Shown in pieces: positions 8,517-15,187 of a stretch of 16,245 bases of DNA. The notes beneath the pieces are model-generated. The model was not told the origin of the DNA. It made no database searches and saw nothing but the letters and a program-made list of their open reading frames with translations. A program made the position numbers and the translations under genes. Origin of the DNA: Flavobacteriales bacterium UBA4585 (GTDB taxonomy: Bacteria > Bacteroidota > Bacteroidia > Flavobacteriales > Schleiferiaceae); the NCBI GenBank assembly GCA_949487015.1, contig CATAQZ010000051.1:1-16245 (forward strand), in the 5' to 3' direction. The first letter of the stretch is position 1, and the number at the start of each line of letters is the position of its first letter.

Positions 8517-9068
8517 TTATGCTTTTAAAGCTTGCGCCTCCATGAATTTAATCAAGGCAAAGACACTGTAGTTAATCATATCGAGATAATTCGCCTCTAA
8601 ACCTTCACTCACTAACGTTTTTCCTTGATTGTCTTCAATCTGCTTAACGCGCAACAATTTTTGTAAGATGAGGTCTGTAAAACTCGAAATACGCATATCA
8701 CGCCAGGCCTCGCCATAGTCATGATTTTTACGAAGCATAAGTGCTTTCGCTTCCTCTGCTTTTTCCAAATACGCAGCACTGGCTTGTTTCCAATCCAAAT
8801 CCGGTTGCTCCACTACGCCTCGCTCCAATTGAATGAGCGCCATAATACTGTAGTTCAATATGCCAATGAACTCACCCTCAAGAGGATCGTCGACTAGTTG
8901 GGCACCTTTATCCTCAATACTGCGCAGGCGCTGGGCTTTAATAAATATCTGGTCGGTCAACGACGGTAAACGCAAAATGCGCCACGCGGTGCCGTAATCT
9001 TTTCCTTTTTTCTCGAAGAGGCCGTGGCATTTACTTAGTACGGCATCGAATTGGTCAGCTGTATTCAT
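8517..9068 (-). CDS. DUF1599 (Nmad1-type) protein with two tandem copies of the domain
   Basis: I recognise DUF1599, elsewhere called nucleotide-modification-associated domain 1. In phages the domain occurs near genes for modified bases, and in Bacteroidota it is a conserved chromosomal gene. The 183-residue protein is an internal duplication. Copy one (about 13-82) and copy two (about 105-176) share DYG-x-AWR, an S-x-TD segment, IED, LV, LE and a closing NYS-xx-ALI, separated by a short charged linker. It is mostly alpha helical, with no signal peptide, so it is cytoplasmic. The ATG at 9068 is the first gene of the minus-strand run and is divergent from folP across 39 bases. A clear promoter for this direction is not visible in that gap. 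A nucleotide-related role is inferred from the domain name only; the biochemical activity is unknown. Confidence 0.9.
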   Translation of the reverse strand: MNTADQFDAVLSKCHGLFEKKGKDYGTAWRILRLPSLTDQIFIKAQRLRSIEDKGAQLVDDPLEGEFIGILNYSIMALIQLERGVVEQPDLDWKQASAAYLEKAEEAKALMLRKNHDYGEAWRDMRISSFTDLILQKLLRVKQIEDNQGKTLVSEGLEANYLDMINYSVFALIKFMEAQALKA

Positions 9069-9080
9069 TTGTTAGCTTTG
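9051..9080 (+). promoter_or_regulatory. Bacteroidota-type promoter for folP-cdaA
   Basis: TTGG at 9051-9054 is followed, 19 bases after the TTG, by TAGCTTTG at 9073-9080. This matches the published Bacteroidota vegetative promoter pattern (TTG near -33 and TAnnTTTG near -7) in both sequence and spacing. The predicted transcription start is about 9085-9088, leaving a leader of some 20 bases before the folP ATG at 9108. The -33 element lies inside the start of the divergent DUF1599 gene. Confidence 0.7.
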
Positions 9081-9107
9081 CTATATCTAACGAAGATACA
9101 AAGAACA

Positions 9108-9986
9108 ATGCCTGAGTTTCTGCTTCAATGTCAAGGGACAATTCACACCTTATCCACACCGTGGATCATGGGGATATTGAATAGTACTCCCGATTCCTTT
9201 TACGCGGGAAGCCGCTTAAATGCTCCCGAAGAGGCCGCTGAGCGGACAAGAACGATGCTCAACAGTGGTGCGCGAATCATCGATATTGGCGGATATTCTT
9301 CACGTCCAGGTGCCGATCCAGTGACTCCCGAGCAGGAATGGAACCGATTAAAAGAAGTTATTCCCGCCGTTTCCGAAGTGCTCAAAGACTTTCCGGGCTG
9401 CTTTATTTCTGTCGATACCTTCCGTGCAGAAATTGCCGATAAGGCGTTGAATTCTGGTGCGCACTGGATTAACGACATCAGTGGCGGTAATCTCGATCCT
9501 GAAATCTATCATGTGGCTGCTGCCCACCGTTGCCCTTACATTATCATGCATATGCAGGGCAACCCAAGTACTATGCAACTCAATCCTACCTATACCCACG
9601 TCACTCAAGACATCATTGGCTTTTTTAGTGAAAAACTGCCCGTACTCCACGATATGGGCATACACGACACCATTGTCGACGTAGGTTTTGGCTTTGGAAA
9701 AACGCTCGAACAGAATTACCAACTGCTCAGAGAACTCAATGCATTTCAACTTTTAGGCCGTCCTATTCTGACCGGGGTAAGTCGAAAAAGTATGATTTAT
9801 AAAGCACTTGAAGTCAGTGCTGAAGAAAGCCTCAATGGCACTACTGCCCTGCATATGGCCGCTTTATTAGGTGGAACCCAAATTCTAAGAGTACATGATG
9901 TAGCAGAAGCAGCGGAAACCATTAACTTGTTCAACCGCCTCATGCCCGATGGCGTGCAGCATTTATTACAACCATGGGAACGTTAA
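9108..9986 (+). CDS. folP: Dihydropteroate synthase
   Basis: The enzyme condenses 6-hydroxymethyl-dihydropterin pyrophosphate with p-aminobenzoate to give dihydropteroate in folate synthesis, and is the sulfonamide target. From the ATG at 9108 it is 292 residues. All hallmark motifs are present in order: MGILNSTPDSF (21-31) with Asn25, the PABA-loop IDIGGYSSRPGA (58-69), SVDTFR with Asp103, NDISGG with Asp123, MHMQGNP (147-153), DVGFGFGKT with Asp191 and Lys198, GVSRKS (223-228), and RVHDV (261-265) near the end. An in-frame TTG at 9051 would add 19 residues, but it coincides with the promoter -33 element and those residues do not resemble the family, so I use 9108. It overlaps cdaA by 13 bases, and folP-cdaA adjacency is common in Bacteroidota. 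No resistance-type changes were assessed. Confidence 0.97.
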   Translation: MPEFLLQCQGTIHTLSTPWIMGILNSTPDSFYAGSRLNAPEEAAERTRTMLNSGARIIDIGGYSSRPGADPVTPEQEWNRLKEVIPAVSEVLKDFPGCFISVDTFRAEIADKALNSGAHWINDISGGNLDPEIYHVAAAHRCPYIIMHMQGNPSTMQLNPTYTHVTQDIIGFFSEKLPVLHDMGIHDTIVDVGFGFGKTLEQNYQLLRELNAFQLLGRPILTGVSRKSMIYKALEVSAEESLNGTTALHMAALLGGTQILRVHDVAEAAETINLFNRLMPDGVQHLLQPWER

Positions 9987-10744
9987 ACTTCGGCATCCTC
10001 GATGCATTAGACATCATTATTGCAGCCTTCTTGCTGTACCAAGTCTATCGACTTTTGAAAGGCACTGCTGCTATTCGAATTCTGATAGGAATGGTCGCCA
10101 TCTATCTCTTATACAACCTCGTACAACTTCTACAGATGAATTTGTTGAGTGAGATTTTAGGTTCATTTATGGGTGCTGGATTGATTATTTTGATCATTGT
10201 ATTCCAACAGGAAATTCGCAAGTTCTTACTCGTTGTAGGATCGGCAACCTTTAGTCGCCGTCGGGGATTAAAGAGTATGTTCACGCTAGGAAACTCAGAA
10301 GCTAATTCGCTTTCGACTGAAGCCGTGGTTAGCGCTATAAAAAATTTAGCGAGCACTAAAACCGGTGTACTCCTCATCTTAGAACGCAAGGATCCGCTCG
10401 GTGCTTTTGCTGGAACCGGACACACCCTCGGCGCGAAAGTGAGTCGTATCGTTCTCGAAACCATTTTCTTCAAGAACGCCCCACTCCACGACGGAGCGAC
10501 CATCATTACGGGCAATACGGTTTCTGCCGCCGGCGCGATACTTCCCTTGAGTGAAAGTAGCGATCTACCATCACAATTTGGCTTGCGTCACCGCGCTGCT
10601 GCCGGTATTTCGGAGCGTACAGATGCCGTTGCCATTACAGTGAGTGAAGAGAATGGAAACATGCACATCTTTTACAACGGAACATTTGAAAAACTCACTG
10701 CAAATACGCTTGAGAAAAAAATTCAAGAAGCCCTTGCTGGCTAA
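9974..10744 (+). CDS. cdaA: Diadenylate cyclase CdaA (c-di-AMP synthase)
   Basis: This membrane-anchored enzyme makes cyclic di-AMP from two ATP. At 256 residues it has the CdaA layout: three N-terminal membrane helices (about 9-26, 33-52 and 60-80), a short basic linker (SRRRGLK, 94-100), then the DAC domain (about 110-240). The two catalytic motifs are intact: DGA (173-175, in PLHDGATI) and RHR (205-207, in LRHRAA). It starts inside the last codons of folP (13-base overlap), so the two are almost certainly co-translated. No CdaR-like regulator or GlmM gene follows, unlike the Firmicute cda operon. Its last 50 bases overlap the end of comEC on the other strand. Function is secure from motifs; downstream c-di-AMP targets are not visible in this window. 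Confidence 0.96.
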   Translation: MGTLNFGILDALDIIIAAFLLYQVYRLLKGTAAIRILIGMVAIYLLYNLVQLLQMNLLSEILGSFMGAGLIILIIVFQQEIRKFLLVVGSATFSRRRGLKSMFTLGNSEANSLSTEAVVSAIKNLASTKTGVLLILERKDPLGAFAGTGHTLGAKVSRIVLETIFFKNAPLHDGATIITGNTVSAAGAILPLSESSDLPSQFGLRHRAAAGISERTDAVAITVSEENGNMHIFYNGTFEKLTANTLEKKIQEALAG

Positions 10745-11804
10745 TTCCTTCTGCTAATTTCAGCACCCAATCTACCCACCATTCGAAGCTGCTGTTCCAA
10801 ACTTCTAAAACCTTAGAAGGAAGCAGTGGAGCAAACAGAACTGCGAATAGCGCAGACCAGATATACGCCACAAAAAAAGGAACAATCAAAAGGTTGCCTA
10901 TCAAAAAATACGGACTTGCACCTGCGAAATGGTACATGACTAAAGGTAAAGTAGCCGTCCAGGCCGATAGCGAAACTTGAACGGGCACTAAAAAACTCAG
11001 CTTCGTACCTTGGAGAGATTCCCGTTGCCAGGATTGTAGAAATTCGCCGGCAGGAAGACCGTTCAGGCCTATTAAAATACCACATACCGCGCTAAAACTC
11101 AGTTGAAATCCAATGCGTTGGACCACCTCTGGATCGAACCACCACATTATCCACGCAATGAGTAAAGGCCAATGCAATGGTGCTATACGCCAATCCATTT
11201 GCAAGGCAAAGGCAGCAAAACAAAAGGTCCCAACAGCGCGAATTACTGAAGGCCCCGCTCCAACCACTACGGCATAAAGGCATAGGAATGCTCCCATAAA
11301 AAGCACATAGAATAATCGCACCTTACGAAGCCTGAAAATCCATTTCAACGGCCTTCCTAAGACCACCCAAAAACCTACGTGGAAACCGCTAACAGCCAGC
11401 ATGTGAGCGATGCCAAGGCTGCGAAATCCGTCTTGAAAAACAGGGGTTAACTCACTACGATCGCCTAATAAAACGCCGTATAAAAAACCGTGAAGCACAC
11501 CGGTTGCGACCTGATCAATACGGTTTTGCAAAAACATACGAAGAGACGCCGCAACAGGCTCTATTAATCCACCAATTTCCGGACTGGGATACCAATAGCG
11601 CCAATCAACAAAGACATACGCACCCACTAATACTGTTATGGTCCATACTACTGCGCCCACATCAGACCAAAAGGAACGCCATGGCACAATACCAAAAGCC
11701 ACAACGAAGACCAGCATTAGATCTAGGCGATACATTGAGGTCAAGCTTGAAGCGATGCATAAAACTGCTGTTGAACGAAAAACCATCCCAATAAATTGGA
11801 CCAT
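10695..11804 (-). CDS. Short ComEC/Rec2-family membrane protein (competence domain only)
   Basis: ComEC forms the inner-membrane channel for single-stranded DNA during transformation. The 369 residues contain the Competence-domain signature LLGDRSELTPVF (112-123), followed by a conserved HMLAVSGFHVG (134-144), GAGPSVIRA (182-190), GFQLSFSAV (232-240) and GNLLIVP (303-309), with many membrane helices from 150 to 330. Two or three hydrophobic segments precede it (5-65). The N-terminal OB-fold domain (DUF4131) and the C-terminal metallo-beta-lactamase-like domain of full-length ComEC are both absent. The frame is open throughout, so this looks like a compact version rather than a broken gene. 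The start ATG at 11804 has a good AGGAAAG ribosome site about 10 bases upstream, rare in this window. It follows the SpoIID gene by 31 bases. Whether it still transports DNA is uncertain. Confidence 0.88.
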   Translation of the reverse strand: MVQFIGMVFRSTAVLCIASSLTSMYRLDLMLVFVVAFGIVPWRSFWSDVGAVVWTITVLVGAYVFVDWRYWYPSPEIGGLIEPVAASLRMFLQNRIDQVATGVLHGFLYGVLLGDRSELTPVFQDGFRSLGIAHMLAVSGFHVGFWVVLGRPLKWIFRLRKVRLFYVLFMGAFLCLYAVVVGAGPSVIRAVGTFCFAAFALQMDWRIAPLHWPLLIAWIMWWFDPEVVQRIGFQLSFSAVCGILIGLNGLPAGEFLQSWQRESLQGTKLSFLVPVQVSLSAWTATLPLVMYHFAGASPYFLIGNLLIVPFFVAYIWSALFAVLFAPLLPSKVLEVWNSSFEWWVDWVLKLAEGISQQGLLEFFSQAYLQ

Positions 11805-11835
11805 GGCCGCGCAGCTTTCCTAAAATTGTGAGGAA

Positions 11836-12972
11836 TTAGAGGTTTTCAACAGATTCAAATTCTAGATCTTTGAAATAAAAGTCCAGGATTTCCTTCCAAT
11901 CAAATCCAGCGCGTCCCATCATCATAGCGCCTTGTTGTGCCATTCCAACGCCGTGGCCAAAGCCATAGCCATGGACCACAACGCCTTCAGCAGTTGCCTC
12001 GGGAAGAACATATGCGCTACGCCATTTAAAATCTCTACGAACCGTTTCCATTTTAAACGTTTGAGTACCCAACGTCCATTGTGTATTTCGCGTATCAGGT
12101 AGCTGATTGAAAAATGCAGTCCAATCGGACACTGACCAATCAATAGAGCGTGACCAATACTTCTGCCACTCTTCCCACGAATAGGTTTTCTCCCATGTTG
12201 ATTTCGACCCTTTTTTTGAGAAAGGATCAAGAACGACACGGCAATAGGGCAATGCCTTTGACCATACCTCTTCCGGCAAAGCGGTGTAACCACCGGAATT
12301 ACTGTGGTAAAAACCTATGATGGGAGCACCATTATACAAAGCAACCGTATCGCCTAAAGAGGCACAGGCTCTTGCTATGGTAGTTGCGTTTTTACTGTGA
12401 GGTAAACCCTTAAATGCTTGAGAACTTTGATCGTCTTTTATGTGAAAACCGTCTGAAACATGCTTTTTGAAATTGGTTATAAGCCAGGTCCGAGCAAGAA
12501 CGGCTTGCGCCTTGTAATACGCTTCTGCTGTTGAGGATGAACCTCCTTCGGCTTCCACCACTCCGGCAATGTACGGTTCGATAGGTGTGCGAACGATACC
12601 TTCAAGATAAATGAGGTTAGGACGCAGGATAAAATCGCCTAAATAGGGACGCTCTGCGGTCCAATTCTTCCCTCGTAAAACCCGCACTACGAATGTGTCA
12701 TTTGTAGTGATTCGAATAGAATCGCATCCCGCTCTGTTCAATCGCAAATCTCCACGAAACGTGTACAAGGGATGGACGTCGTCAGGTCCATAATCCATCG
12801 TAAAAACGGAATCTGGGGTGTACGCTGTTAATGTATACGAACCGCCCTTGACTTTGATTTGCAGGCGACTGTATTCGTGTTCGGCGAATATCAGCACACG
12901 CGGAGTTGTTTGACCACTCAATTGAATGGCGAAAATCAGCGTTACGATAAGTGCAAGGAATCGGCGTTTCAT
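11836..12972 (-). CDS. Exported SpoIID/LytB-domain protein
   Basis: In Firmicutes SpoIID is a lytic transglycosylase acting on glycan strands stripped of peptides. This is a non-sporulating relative common in Gram-negative genomes. The 378 residues start with a signal peptide (MKRRFLALIVTLIFAIQLSG), so it should act in the periplasm. Residues 25-120 are strand-rich. The SpoIID core runs from about 120: PIEPYIAGVVEAEGG (130-144), where Glu142 aligns with the catalytic Glu of SpoIID, then YKAQAVLARTWL (153-164), SQAFKG (184-189), GFYHSNSGG (220-228), and the C-terminal GYGFGHGVGMAQQGA (335-349). The paired cysteines that bind zinc in some SpoIID enzymes are not evident after His223. Its ATG overlaps the lpxB stop as ATGA, so it is coupled to lpxB. 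Periplasmic peptidoglycan remodelling is inferred from the family. Confidence 0.92.
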   Translation of the reverse strand: MKRRFLALIVTLIFAIQLSGQTTPRVLIFAEHEYSRLQIKVKGGSYTLTAYTPDSVFTMDYGPDDVHPLYTFRGDLRLNRAGCDSIRITTNDTFVVRVLRGKNWTAERPYLGDFILRPNLIYLEGIVRTPIEPYIAGVVEAEGGSSSTAEAYYKAQAVLARTWLITNFKKHVSDGFHIKDDQSSQAFKGLPHSKNATTIARACASLGDTVALYNGAPIIGFYHSNSGGYTALPEEVWSKALPYCRVVLDPFSKKGSKSTWEKTYSWEEWQKYWSRSIDWSVSDWTAFFNQLPDTRNTQWTLGTQTFKMETVRRDFKWRSAYVLPEATAEGVVVHGYGFGHGVGMAQQGAMMMGRAGFDWKEILDFYFKDLEFESVENL

Positions 12973-14042
12973 ACTTCCGAAGATATCGTTAAAATATGAC
13001 CGGCGGCAGTGGCTGCAGGATCCTTTTGCTCTAATACCTGGAGGAGGTTAGTGTAAGCAACCAATTGATCTGAAGGATCAGCAAGTAAGTCACTTAATCG
13101 TTCTACCAGTGCTTCGGATCGAGCGTCCTCCTGTAATAATTCAGGTAAAGCGCCAGCATTCAGAATCAGGTTAGGCAGGGAGATGTAGCGAATTTTCACA
13201 AATCGCTTTGCAATGGCAAGTGATAAAGGATTTGCACGATATACGACCAATTGCGGCACACCCATAAGTGCAACCTCTAACGTAGCGGTTCCACTACAAA
13301 CTAAAGCCGCCGAACAATGCTCCATTCCGTTCTTTAATTCACCCGTAAATAACTTGATGTTCTCAGGGATCTCAAGATTAGGCCAGACTGGAACTGCACT
13401 TTCCGGGCGAATTAACACGAATGCTTTCTTGGGCATAGCGCGCGCAACAGCTATAAATTCTGGTAATAATCGTGCAATTTCTTGTGAACGAGACCCAGGC
13501 AAAAGAGCAATGGGCCCTTGAGCTGCGTATGCGTTAACTCCAATGTACTTCTGCGCTAACGGATTTCCAACGTAGGTATAATCGATGTCTCTCTCAGCAT
13601 ACCACTTTTGTTCAAAAGGAAGGATGCCAAGAATCGAATCGCATTGCTCCTTTAAAATTTGTGCTCGGCCGGATTTCCATGCCCAAACCTTTGGAGGTAT
13701 GTAATAGACCACACGCAAGCCCTGCGCTTTCGCCCATTTTGCCATGCGCAAATTAAATCCAGGATAATCCACAAGCACCACCGTTGTAGCACCAGTTGAC
13801 AAGATTTGCTTTTTAACGGCAGCAAAAGACTTGTAAATACTTCGGGCACGAACCACGACTTCAATAAAACCCATGAAGGGCTTTTTTGTAACATCTTTAA
13901 GAAGCGTTACCCCGGCATTCCCTAAGAATTGGCCACCCCAACCCCACTGTTGAACATCTGGATGATGCGCAGAAATATACTCCGCAACAGCTGCAGCCTG
14001 TACATCGCCCGAAGGCTCTCCTGCGATCCAGAATAGTGACAT
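12969..14042 (-). CDS. lpxB: Lipid-A-disaccharide synthase
   Basis: LpxB joins UDP-2,3-diacylglucosamine and lipid X to form the beta-1,6 disaccharide of lipid A, at the inner face of the cytoplasmic membrane. At 357 residues it is a little shorter than the E. coli enzyme. Visible GT-B family motifs: AGEPSGD (7-13), VDYPGFN (91-97), YYIPPKVWAWKSGR (113-126), ILPFE (140-144), YVGNPL (157-162), LPGSRSQEI (181-189), CSGTATLE (249-256) and PQLVVYR (263-269). In the VWAWK motif a Pro (116) replaces the Ser most family members carry. Its start overlaps the stop of the small membrane protein by one base (TAATG) and its stop overlaps the SpoIID start. It is good evidence that this organism has a lipid A outer membrane. 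Confidence 0.97.
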   Translation of the reverse strand: MSLFWIAGEPSGDVQAAAVAEYISAHHPDVQQWGWGGQFLGNAGVTLLKDVTKKPFMGFIEVVVRARSIYKSFAAVKKQILSTGATTVVLVDYPGFNLRMAKWAKAQGLRVVYYIPPKVWAWKSGRAQILKEQCDSILGILPFEQKWYAERDIDYTYVGNPLAQKYIGVNAYAAQGPIALLPGSRSQEIARLLPEFIAVARAMPKKAFVLIRPESAVPVWPNLEIPENIKLFTGELKNGMEHCSAALVCSGTATLEVALMGVPQLVVYRANPLSLAIAKRFVKIRYISLPNLILNAGALPELLQEDARSEALVERLSDLLADPSDQLVAYTNLLQVLEQKDPAATAAGHILTISSEV

Positions 14043-14332
14043 TACAGGATGAATTGGAAATATATAACAGCGATCACGCTAGGCACACAAGAAGTCAGAA
14101 TTCCGCGAGCCACACGTTCGCGCTCAAAATTAAGCGCAGTAAAAAACAATATTGCATTGATAATGGTACCGAAACTGATGGCACGCATTGTGACCAGTCG
14201 CCATGCGGGATTAGTAACATCGCCTACATCCTGCAGCACAGGAAAAGCCTCAAGGGCGACTGCAATGGAAAATAAAGGCGCTCCAAGCCCTACAAGTAGG
14301 CCGGCTATAAAATCTATTTTTCTATTTCTCAA
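14042..14332 (-). CDS. Small three-helix membrane protein of unknown function
   Basis: I do not recognise a family. The 96 residues have three likely membrane helices (about 7-30, 50-68 and 75-95) and short charged loops (FERERVARG near 69-77), so this is a small inner-membrane protein. The start is a TTG at 14332 that overlaps the end of surE by 11 bases; no ATG or GTG lies close enough to keep the first helix, so the TTG is the best choice. The stop shares one base with the lpxB start (TAATG), which implies translational coupling to lpxB. The codons read smoothly with no interruption, and the tight fit between two core genes supports it being a real gene. A link to lipid A or envelope work is suggested only by position. 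Confidence 0.78.
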   Translation of the reverse strand: MRNRKIDFIAGLLVGLGAPLFSIAVALEAFPVLQDVGDVTNPAWRLVTMRAISFGTIINAILFFTALNFERERVARGILTSCVPSVIAVIYFQFIL

Positions 14333-15095
14333 AATTCCACTGGTTTAGTGTAGCAACAGCATGATGAGCTGTCAGATCAACCGTAATAGGAACAATACTA
14401 ATGTACCCCCCTTCTAGGGCTGCAATATCAGTGTCGTCTCCGTGATCGTAGTTTTCATATTTACCTGTAAGCCAATAGTACGGTCTACCGAAGGGATCAA
14501 TACGCGCATCAAACTCTTCCACCCAGTTCCCGATGGCTTGACGACATACGCGCATGCCTTTGTAGGGCGCTTTATCGTTTTCGGGAATATTTACATTCAA
14601 ACATACACCGCTCGGTAGTCCATTCTCTAACGTTGCCTGAATGACTTTGCGTACATAAGGTTTAGCCGCCTCAAAAGATGCCTCCCAGGAAAACTCACAA
14701 AGACTAAAACCGATCGCTTGTACGCGCTCCAATGCTCCTTCGACCGCGGCACTCATGGTACCTGAATAAATAACATTAACACTAGCGTTTGATCCGTGGT
14801 TAATTCCACTTAAAATTAAATCCGGACGTCTTGGCATCACCACATTTATGGCCATTTTAACACAGTCGGCAGGAGTACCGCTGACCTTAAATTCTTTCTG
14901 GGGGCCATCTGACGGTACTTCCGTACAGCGTAGACTTTGATCGAGCGTGATCGCATGACCCTTTCCGCTTTGCGGACCGTCCGGTGCCACTACATATACT
15001 TCGCCAAATTCGTTGGCAATTTCTATTAAGGTTCGAATTCCAGGCGCAACGATACTATCGTCATTCGTTACGAGGATTAGTGGCTTTTTTGTCAT
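14322..15095 (-). CDS. surE: 5'/3'-nucleotidase SurE
   Basis: SurE is a metal-dependent phosphatase that dephosphorylates nucleoside monophosphates and, in some species, short polyphosphate; it is cytoplasmic. The 257 residues are typical. The metal-binding N-terminus ILVTNDDS (7-14, with Asp12 and Asp13) is followed by a conserved Ser in PDGPQSGKGHAIT (38-50, Ser43), GTPADCVK (73-80) and LILSGINHGSN (93-103) with metal ligand Asn99. The C-terminal strand-rich arm (about 200-257) holds TDIAALEGGYISIVPIT, typical of the family. It is the first gene of a five-gene minus-strand run (surE, small membrane protein, lpxB, SpoIID protein, comEC) and overlaps the next gene by 11 bases. The ATG at 15095 is well placed directly before the first strand. 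Confidence 0.97.
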   Translation of the reverse strand: MTKKPLILVTNDDSIVAPGIRTLIEIANEFGEVYVVAPDGPQSGKGHAITLDQSLRCTEVPSDGPQKEFKVSGTPADCVKMAINVVMPRRPDLILSGINHGSNASVNVIYSGTMSAAVEGALERVQAIGFSLCEFSWEASFEAAKPYVRKVIQATLENGLPSGVCLNVNIPENDKAPYKGMRVCRQAIGNWVEEFDARIDPFGRPYYWLTGKYENYDHGDDTDIAALEGGYISIVPITVDLTAHHAVATLNQWNFEK

Positions 15096-15114
15096 ACTAT
15101 TGAAGTGTCTCTGC

Positions 15115-15122
15115 CAAATTTA
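15115..15122 (-). promoter_or_regulatory. Possible -7 element of the surE promoter
   Basis: On the minus strand these bases read TAAATTTG, an exact match to the Bacteroidota TAnnTTTG element. A TTG lies upstream (15137-15139 on the plus strand as CAA), but only 14 bases separate it from the element, shorter than the usual 17-23. The predicted transcription start would fall just before the surE ATG, giving a very short leader. Confidence 0.4.
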
Positions 15123-15187
15123 CGCACTATAAGGAGCAAGGCATAGAATTTGAACGTTTAGATTGCAAACAACTTTATAACAGTACT

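Noticed and set aside
9051..9107. Longer folP with an upstream TTG start
   Set aside because: The TTG is part of the promoter -33 element, the extension would lie before the predicted transcription start, and the extra residues do not match the family.
9348..9749. Minus-strand open frame of 133 codons opposite folP
   Set aside because: It lies wholly within folP, whose motifs are complete; the antisense frame has no family features.
10102..10515. Minus-strand open frame of 137 codons opposite cdaA
   Set aside because: It mirrors the diadenylate cyclase gene, lacks a plausible start context and is low-complexity in character.
10695..11804. comEC as a pseudogene
   Set aside because: No stop or frameshift, a good ribosome site, and all Competence-domain motifs are in place; a compact form is more likely.
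14036..14348. Plus-strand open frames of 79 and 99 codons opposite the small membrane protein gene
   Set aside because: The minus-strand frame has helices and overlapping junctions with both neighbours, which fits the operon; the plus frames have neither.
15096..15187. A promoter for the YugP-type peptidase in the divergent gap
   Set aside because: The TTTG at 15149-15152 has no TAnnTTTG at the right distance; the only TA-rich match (15176-15183) agrees poorly.
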